Assembly (NCBI GenBank): GCA_003223775.1 | Contig: QHWK01000225.1 | Location: forward strand, 1-10,357 | Reading direction: 5' to 3' | Origin: Acidobacteriota bacterium | Lineage (GTDB): Bacteria > Acidobacteriota > Vicinamibacteria > Vicinamibacterales > CAVVIG01 | Length of the DNA: 10,357 nt | In this document: positions 5,453 through 10,357 of the stretch, in pieces | Layout of the letters: every line of letters starts with the position of its first letter | Numbering within the stretch: the first letter of the stretch is position 1 | Notes under the pieces: generated by a model | Database searches by the model: none | What the model was told of the DNA's origin: nothing | The model's input: only the letters and a program-made list of their open reading frames with translations | Position numbers and translations under genes: made by a program

Positions 5453-6739
5453 ATGCTCAGGAAGGAACAGAACGATCTGCTGACGCTCACCGGTCCGGGC
5501 ACGCCGATGGGCCGGATGTTCCGCAGTTACTGGCTTCCGGCGCTCCTTTCCGATCAATTGCCGGAGAACGACTGCGCGCCGGTCCGCGTGAAGCTGCTCT
5601 CCGAACGGCTGATCGCGTTTCGCGACAGCGAGGGGCGCTACGGCCTGATGGACGAGTTCTGCGCGCATCGCGGCGTCTCGCTCTGGTTCGGCCGCAACGA
5701 GGCGTGCGGCCTGCGCTGCTCGTACCACGGATGGAAGTACGACGTCACGGGCCAGTGCGTGGAAGTGCCGTCGGAGCCCGACGCGTCCGGGTTCGCGAAG
5801 AAGATCAGGCTGCGATCGTATCCGCTCGTCGAGCGCGGCGGCGTGCTGTGGGCCTACATGGGCGACGCGGCGGCGCCGCCGCCGCTGCCCGAGTGGGAGT
5901 TCGCGACAGTGCCGCGCAGCCAGACCTTCGCGAGCAAGCGCTGGCAGGAAAGCAACTGGCTGCAGGCCATGGAGGGCGGCATCGACTCGAGCCACGTGTC
6001 GTGGCTGCACCGCGGCGACCTCGACTCCGATCCGCTCTTCAAGGGCGCGCGCGGCAACCAGTACAACCTGAGCGACGCGCGCCCGGTGTTCGAGGTCGTC
6101 GAGAGTCCCGGCGGGCTGTACATCGGCGCGCGGCGCAACGCCGAAGGCGGACAGTATTACTGGCGCATCACGCAGTGGGTGATGCCGTCGTTCACGATGA
6201 TCGCGCCGCGCGGCACGCACGCCGTCCACGGCCACTTCTGGATCCCGATCGACGACGAGAACTGCTGGGCGTGGAGCTACGACTATCATCCCGTCCGCGA
6301 TCTCGCGCCGGCGGAGCTCTCGGCGATGCGCGACGGCAAGGGCATTCACGTCCGCTACGTGCCGGGGACGTTCCGGCCGCTCGCGAACAAGGACAACGAC
6401 TACTTGATCGACCGAGCGGCGCAGAAGGCGGGACGCAGCTTCAGCGGCGTCGAAGGGATTGCGATGCAGGACGCCTCGCTGCAGGAGAGCATGGGGCCGA
6501 TCGTCGATCGCACGAAGGAGAACCTCGTCTCGACCGACAACGGCATCATCATGGCGCGCCATCGCCTCCTGCGCGCGCTGAAAGCGCTCACTGACAAGGG
6601 CGTCGTCCCGCCCGGCGTCGATCCCGAGCACCAGAAGGTCCGCTCGGCGGCGATCGTGCTGCCGCCGGACGTGCCGTTCACCGACGGCGCGCGCGACGTC
6701 CTGATCGCGCGTCCTGCGGTGGCGCCCGCGTCGGTCTGA
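5453..6739 (+). CDS. Rieske oxygenase, phthalate 4,5-dioxygenase-like large subunit
   Basis: Ring-hydroxylating oxygenase of 428 residues with an N-terminal Rieske domain (about 27-135) and a C-terminal mononuclear-iron domain. The N-terminus KEQNDLLTLTGPGTPMG and the SYWLPALL motif are typical of the phthalate dioxygenase group. Cluster ligands are C70-A-H72 and C89-SY-H92. EGGIDSSHVSWLH supplies D178, the bridging Asp (the same number as reported for phthalate dioxygenase, from memory), and iron ligands H181 and H186. The later MQDASLQESMGPIVDRTKE block is also characteristic of the group. The group often uses a single PDR-type reductase, but here a separate ferredoxin and reductase flank it. 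The ATG at 5453 follows GGTGAG. The same frame is open upstream to 4196, but that part is decarboxylase and antisense ferredoxin. It overlaps nothing downstream: the next ATG is two bases after its TGA. The substrate is likely an aromatic carboxylate; phthalate itself is not proven. Confidence 0.9.
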   Translation: MLRKEQNDLLTLTGPGTPMGRMFRSYWLPALLSDQLPENDCAPVRVKLLSERLIAFRDSEGRYGLMDEFCAHRGVSLWFGRNEACGLRCSYHGWKYDVTGQCVEVPSEPDASGFAKKIRLRSYPLVERGGVLWAYMGDAAAPPPLPEWEFATVPRSQTFASKRWQESNWLQAMEGGIDSSHVSWLHRGDLDSDPLFKGARGNQYNLSDARPVFEVVESPGGLYIGARRNAEGGQYYWRITQWVMPSFTMIAPRGTHAVHGHFWIPIDDENCWAWSYDYHPVRDLAPAELSAMRDGKGIHVRYVPGTFRPLANKDNDYLIDRAAQKAGRSFSGVEGIAMQDASLQESMGPIVDRTKENLVSTDNGIIMARHRLLRALKALTDKGVVPPGVDPEHQKVRSAAIVLPPDVPFTDGARDVLIARPAVAPASV

Positions 6740-6741
6740 GC

Positions 6742-7215
6742 ATGCAGACCGAGTCGGCGCGGATGACGTCGGCGGCGGAAGCGCGCTTCCGCGTCCAGGC
6801 GCCCAACTCGCTGCCGCGCGCGATCGCGGTGATTGCGCTCGACGCCGCGGCGGCCGACGTCGTCGCGAAGCTGGCCGCCGACCAATGGCGGCACGCGACG
6901 TTCTACACGGCCGGGCCTGCCGGCGCGCTGCACGATCTGACCGGCGCGCCCCGGCGCCTCGACGATGCGATCGCGGCGGCGGATCTCGTCGTCCTCGTCG
7001 CCGGCCCCGGCGGGCTCGCGCCCGCCGCCGCCGCCGTCGGCCGCGCCTGCAGCGATTGCCGCGTGACGACGACCGCCTTTCTCGTCGGCGCGTCGACGGC
7101 GCCGCCGCCCGAGCTGTCGAAGACGCTCGCGCAGCTGCGGCCGTGGTCCCTCATGGTCGTCATCTCGGAGCACGACGAGTACATCGGCGACATGATGGCT
7201 GCGCTGCGCGCGTGA
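6742..7215 (+). CDS. Unrecognised 157-residue alpha/beta protein in the oxygenase operon
   Basis: I do not recognise this family. By eye it alternates strands and helices: IAVIAL, a helix, ATFYTA, LVVLVAG followed by PGGLAPAAAAVG, TTTAFLVG, SLMVVIS, and a final helix with EHDEYIGDMMAALRA. The glycine turn after LVVLVAG faintly recalls the nucleotide-binding loop of tubulin/FtsZ-like or Rossmann proteins, but a full GGGTGTG is absent. There is no signal peptide, no membrane segment and no CxxC cluster motif. It begins two bases after the oxygenase stop, with a possible second ATG at 6763, and its TGA overlaps the GTG of the reductase (GTGA), so all three should be co-translated. Position suggests a role in oxygenase assembly, electron transfer or substrate handling (inference). 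Confidence 0.75.
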   Translation: MQTESARMTSAAEARFRVQAPNSLPRAIAVIALDAAAADVVAKLAADQWRHATFYTAGPAGALHDLTGAPRRLDDAIAAADLVVLVAGPGGLAPAAAAVGRACSDCRVTTTAFLVGASTAPPPELSKTLAQLRPWSLMVVISEHDEYIGDMMAALRA

Positions 7216-8063
7216 CCGCCCGCCGCATCGTCGTGGTCGGCGGCGGACCGGCCGGCGTGTTCGCAGCGATCGCGGCGAAGCGGCAGGATCCCGGCGCGTC
7301 GGTGTCGCTCATCACGCGCGAGGCGTGCGAGCCGTACGAGAAGCCGCCGCTGTCGAAGACGGTGCTGCTCGGGCGCGCGTCGCCCGAGGACGCGCCGATC
7401 GCGGGCCCGGCGGGCATCGCCGGCCACGGCGTGGCGCTCGAGCTCGGCGCCGCCTGCGCGGCGATCGATCGAGGCGCGCGCGCCATCGTCCTCGCCGACG
7501 GCCGGCGGATGCCGTACGACGCGCTGGTGCTCGCCACCGGCTCGGCGCCGCGCGAGATGCCGCAGCTGCCGATCGGCACGCCGCGCGTCTGCTACCTCCG
7601 CACCGACGCCGATGCCCGCGCGCTAAGGGCGGCGCTCGGCGACGCGCGCGATCTCCTCGTGATCGGCGGCGGGCTGATCGGCCTCGAAGTGGCCGCGTCG
7701 GCCGCAACGCTCGGCGTGAAGACGACGGTGCTGGAGGTCGCGCCGCGCATTCTCGCGCGCGTCTGCGACGAGCGCACGAGCGCATGCGTGCACGCGGCCC
7801 ACGTGCGCCACGGCGCAGGCCGATCTCGTCGTCGTCGGCACGGGGTCGAAGCCGGACGTCGCGCTCGCCCATGGCGCCGGTCTCGCCGTCGACGACGGGA
7901 TCGTGGTGGACGCCCAGTGCCGCACGTCGGATCCGGCGATCTTCGCCGCGGGCGACTGCGTGCGCTTTCCGGGCCGCGGCGGCCTCGTCCGCCTCGAGAA
8001 CTGGATCCACGCGCAGGATCACGGCGCGTCCGCTGGCCGCAACGCCGCCGGCGCCAGAGATGA
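7212..8063 (+). pseudogene. FAD/NAD ferredoxin reductase, 5' part (frame broken near 7815)
   Basis: N-terminal half of a ferredoxin reductase of the Rieske-dioxygenase type, transferring electrons from NADH through FAD to the ferredoxin. The GTG start overlaps the previous TGA by the GTGA arrangement. Residues 7-15 carry the FAD motif VVVGGGPAG; PYEKPPLSK follows; ATGSAPR is at 109-115; the NAD motif VIGGGLIGLE begins near 150. Resemblance stops after about residue 201 (HVRHGA, near 7814). The remainder to the TGA at 8061-8063 is an Arg-rich out-of-frame translation with no family character. The missing segment is the part of the NAD domain normally between the ERTS..HARHG region and the ADLVVVGTG strand. 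As read, the product would lack the second FAD motif and be inactive. Confidence 0.8.
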
Positions 8064-8340
8064 ATACGCGCCCGTGCCCTCGTTCTGGTCCGAGCAGTAC
8101 GACCTCTATCTGCAGGGCGTCGGATGGCCGGTTGCGGACGCCGCGCGTGTGCACCGGCCCCTCGACGCGAATCGCGCGATCGTGTTCGAGGTCCACGACG
8201 GATGTCTGACCTACGCGATGGGGATCAATGTGCAGCGCGATCTTGCGATCGCTCGCCGATTGATCGAGCGGCGGATCCCGGTCGATCCCGAAGCGCTCGC
8301 CGACGCCGGTCGGCCGCTCGCCGCGATGTTGAAACGGTAA
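7816..8340 (+). pseudogene. FAD/NAD ferredoxin reductase, 3' part (shifted frame)
   Basis: Continuation of the reductase in a different frame. It reads QADLVVVGTGSKPDVALAHG, then VVDAQCRTSDPAIFAAGDC (the second FAD-binding motif), followed by the C-terminal interface domain with NWIHAQDHG, PSFWSEQYDLYLQGVGW and VQRDLAIARRLIERR, ending at TAA 8338-8340. Compared with family members of about 400 residues, roughly 25-30 residues are missing between the two parts. The change is therefore a deletion of a non-multiple of three, not a single-base slip. No ATG or good ribosome-binding site precedes the fragment, although an in-frame GTG (7903) exists. It ends six bases from the convergent monooxygenase gene. 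Confidence 0.8.
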
Positions 8341-8346
8341 GGGAAA

Positions 8347-9957
8347 TCAGCGGCCCACGGCGACAGCGGCGATCTCGGCCGCATTGCGCGGCGCCGCGTG
8401 CCCGCGCCAGACCACGTGGACATCGGGGCGGATCAGGATCAGGTCGTAGCCGTACACGTCGCGCGGCGCGGCCGCGTCGATCGTCAACACCTCGAACGGC
8501 GCGCCGGTGGCGCGCATCGCACCCTCGAGATCGCCGGTGTCGGCGCGCGTGCCACCGAGGCGCAGCAGCGTATAGCCGTCGCCGATCGCGTCGTGCACCG
8601 ATCGCCCCGGCTCGAGCCACACGTGCGGCAGCCGCGCGCCCGGCCACGTCGTCGGCACGTACTCGCGGAAGAGCCGTTCGGGTCCGCCGGGCTCGTCCCA
8701 CACGATCGGCGACGCCAGGTAGCGATAGCCGAGCTCGGCGCCGATCATCTCGTTGGTCTTGCGCTGCTCGACGTTCGCGACGCGCGCCAGGTTCTCGCGC
8801 GTCGCCTCTCCCGCCGGCGTAGCGTCGCGGATGTCGGGCCGATACTGCGACCGCCACGCGCGGCGGCCGAGCGACGCGTAGCGCGAAGCGCCGACGTTGA
8901 AATCGCCGACCTGCCGCCGCTCGATTTCGTACGAGCGCAGCAGATTCGGGCCGCCCCACCCGGCGAGCGTCGCCTGCAGCTTCCACGAGAGATCGATCGC
9001 GTCGCCAACGCCGGTATTCATCCCGAGGCCGCCGGTGGGAATCATCAGGTGCGCGGAGTCGCCGGCGAAGAACACGCGGCCCTCGCCGTACCGATCCGCG
9101 AGCAGCAGATTCTGTTTCCACTCGCCCACGTACAGCATCTCGTACGGCACTGGAATGCCGATCGTGCGCTCGAACTGCGCGCGCATCGCCTCGGGCCGAT
9201 CGACGACGGCGTGCAGCGTCCAGTGCTTCGTCGAGTCCTGCATGATCAGGAACGTCGCCTGGTCGTCGGCGATGTGATAGTGGCGGCCTCGTCCGGGACC
9301 GCGGCCAATCGGGATCCGCTCGAACAGATCCGGCGCGAAATAGAGCGCCTGATGGAGACGCAGCAGGTTGCCGTCGCCGCGCAGCTGAATCCCGAGCTGT
9401 TTACGCACAGCGCTCGATCCGCCGTCGCACCCGACGATGAACTGCGCGTGGATGTCGATCGTGCCGCCGTCGGGATCGCGGACGGTCGCCGACGCGCCCC
9501 TTTCGTCCTGCGCCAGGCACAGGAACTCGTGCCCGTATCGCACGTCCACGGTCGGCAATTCTTCCGCGACGGCTTTCAGCAGCGGTTCGAGCGTGTACTG
9601 CGAGATCAGCTGATACGGCTCGCGCGGCATCGAGCCGTCGTCGCACGCGGCGATCTGCGCCTCGGCGTCCGCAACCGACGGGTACGGGAGCCGCAGGAGC
9701 GGCGGCTCGTTCATCGCGAGCGCAACGTAGACGTCCATCGGGACGTTCCGATCGAGGCCGGCGGCGCGAATCCGATCCGCGAGGCCCATGCGGCGGAAGA
9801 TTTCCATCGTCCGCGCGTTGCACCGCTCCATCTTCGGCAGGAATTCCGGCGCCGCTTTTCGTTCGATCAACGTACAGCGCACGCCGCCCCGCCCGAGGTC
9901 GACTGCGAGCGTGAGGCCGACGGGGCCGGCGCCGACCACGAGCACGTCGGTCGTCAT
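8347..9957 (-). CDS. FAD-dependent aromatic monooxygenase (PHBH/phenol hydroxylase-like)
   Basis: Flavoprotein hydroxylase of 536 residues, class A type, which inserts one oxygen atom into an aromatic ring using NAD(P)H. Motifs in order are the Rossmann GAGPVG at 9-14 for FAD, the DG motif at D178-G179 (VGCDGGSSAVRK), and the GD motif at G299-D300 in GRVFFAGDSAHLMIPTGGLGMNTG. The region after about residue 425 resembles the thioredoxin-like C-terminal domain of the PheA/TfdB/MhpA group, with no catalytic Cys pair (LPHVWLEPGRSVHDAIGDG, and LILIRPDVHVVWRG near the end). It is complete, starting at ATG 9957, four bases after the stop of the upstream class II aldolase gene, so the two form an operon read from beyond the right edge. 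The substrate is not readable; a hydroxylated aromatic acid is the natural guess. Confidence 0.9.
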   Translation of the reverse strand: MTTDVLVVGAGPVGLTLAVDLGRGGVRCTLIERKAAPEFLPKMERCNARTMEIFRRMGLADRIRAAGLDRNVPMDVYVALAMNEPPLLRLPYPSVADAEAQIAACDDGSMPREPYQLISQYTLEPLLKAVAEELPTVDVRYGHEFLCLAQDERGASATVRDPDGGTIDIHAQFIVGCDGGSSAVRKQLGIQLRGDGNLLRLHQALYFAPDLFERIPIGRGPGRGRHYHIADDQATFLIMQDSTKHWTLHAVVDRPEAMRAQFERTIGIPVPYEMLYVGEWKQNLLLADRYGEGRVFFAGDSAHLMIPTGGLGMNTGVGDAIDLSWKLQATLAGWGGPNLLRSYEIERRQVGDFNVGASRYASLGRRAWRSQYRPDIRDATPAGEATRENLARVANVEQRKTNEMIGAELGYRYLASPIVWDEPGGPERLFREYVPTTWPGARLPHVWLEPGRSVHDAIGDGYTLLRLGGTRADTGDLEGAMRATGAPFEVLTIDAAAPRDVYGYDLILIRPDVHVVWRGHAAPRNAAEIAAVAVGR

Positions 9958-9961
9958 CCGG

Positions 9962-10357
9962 TCAGCGTCCCGCGAGCGGCCCGTCCATCGGCCGCGCGTC
10001 GTAGGGCCGGCCGGCGCGGCGGCACCAGCGTTCCCAGGCGCGCTCGAACGTGTACGCCCCGCGCGTCTTCAGGACGGCCGCGACTTCGCCCTCGCTGAGA
10101 AACGTGACGTCGCCGAGCGCCTGCGCCTTCATCTGCAGAGAGGCGTTGAGCTGGAGGTAAATTGCATTGAACACAGCCTCGCGGATCGAGGCGCCGGCGA
10201 CGACGGCGCCGTGGCCGCGCATGAGGATGGCGGGGCGGCCGCCGAGCGCCGCGGCGAGATGGCGTCCCATCTCCTCGGTGGTGACGAGGAGATTCGTGTC
10301 GCCGAACGACGTGCGCGAGTCCCACGTCGGCACGCGCGCGCCGATGCCGGCGCACAT
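9962..10357 (-). CDS. Class II aldolase/adducin-fold enzyme, 3' part (cut by window edge)
   Basis: The C-terminal 131 codons of a second class II aldolase family gene, entering from the right edge. It contains DTNLLVTTEEMGRHLAAALG and MRGHGAVVAGASI, whose His corresponds to the third metal ligand, followed by the helical tail AIYLQLNASLQMKAQALGD. The acidic residue and the HxH pair lie outside the window. The ATG at the very edge (10357) is an internal Met, because the matching region of relatives is mid-protein. It resembles the aldolase at 2353-3036 over EMG..(V/L)AAALG...A(V/I)L..(S/G)HGAV but is clearly a different gene. Its stop lies four bases before the monooxygenase ATG. Confidence 0.85.
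   Translation of the reverse strand: MCAGIGARVPTWDSRTSFGDTNLLVTTEEMGRHLAAALGGRPAILMRGHGAVVAGASIREAVFNAIYLQLNASLQMKAQALGDVTFLSEGEVAAVLKTRGAYTFERAWERWCRRAGRPYDARPMDGPLAGR

Noticed and set aside
8200..8213. ATGTCTGACCTAC resembling site C
   Set aside because: It lies deep in the reductase coding sequence, has only one intact half-site and is not near a start.

Overview
The window is a compact, GC-rich (well over 60% G+C by eye), gene-dense piece of bacterial chromosome. It carries an aromatic-acid catabolic island. Codons ending in G or C dominate, intergenic gaps are 4 to 125 bases, and no RNA gene, insertion sequence or CRISPR array is visible. The style fits a soil or sediment bacterium of a high-GC lineage (a proteobacterium or an uncultured soil phylum). 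The sequence alone does not fix the phylum.

Layout. A DASS/SLC13-type anion transporter (minus, to 1469) is divergent from a FadR-type GntR regulator (plus, 1595-2317). Next come two minus-strand genes that overlap by 10 bases: a zinc-dependent MDR dehydrogenase (4139-3027) and a class II aldolase/adducin-fold enzyme (3036-2353). Divergent from the dehydrogenase is a 4,5-dihydroxyphthalate decarboxylase-like gene (plus, from 4196). It runs tail-to-tail into a Rieske ferredoxin gene (minus, from 5395). Divergent from the ferredoxin is a plus-strand operon: phthalate-4,5-dioxygenase-like Rieske oxygenase (5453-6739), an unrecognised 157-residue protein (6742-7215) and an FAD/NAD ferredoxin reductase (from 7212). 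Facing it is a minus-strand pair: an FAD aromatic monooxygenase (9957-8347) and the 3' end of a second class II aldolase that enters from the right edge.

Working model (inference). The transporter imports an aromatic or other organic acid. The Rieske oxygenase, fed by reductase and ferredoxin, dihydroxylates the ring. The MDR dehydrogenase could rearomatise the diol, and the Pht5-like or aldolase-fold enzymes could remove a carboxylate. The flavin monooxygenase and second aldolase act in the same or a neighbouring route. No ring-cleavage dioxygenase is in the window, so the pathway must continue elsewhere.

Two things stand out. First, three near-identical 15-bp elements with a GGT-N3-ACC dyad, the FadR-subfamily operator form, sit at the transporter/regulator divergence, inside the first codons of the dehydrogenase and at the ferredoxin/oxygenase divergence. 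They define a likely local regulon for the GntR protein. Second, both electron-transfer genes and the decarboxylase show lesions. The decarboxylase and ferredoxin have no stop codon of their own where they meet, and the reductase has lost an internal segment with a frame change. The oxygenase itself is intact. This is either real decay of the electron chain or assembly error, and both sites should be re-read.
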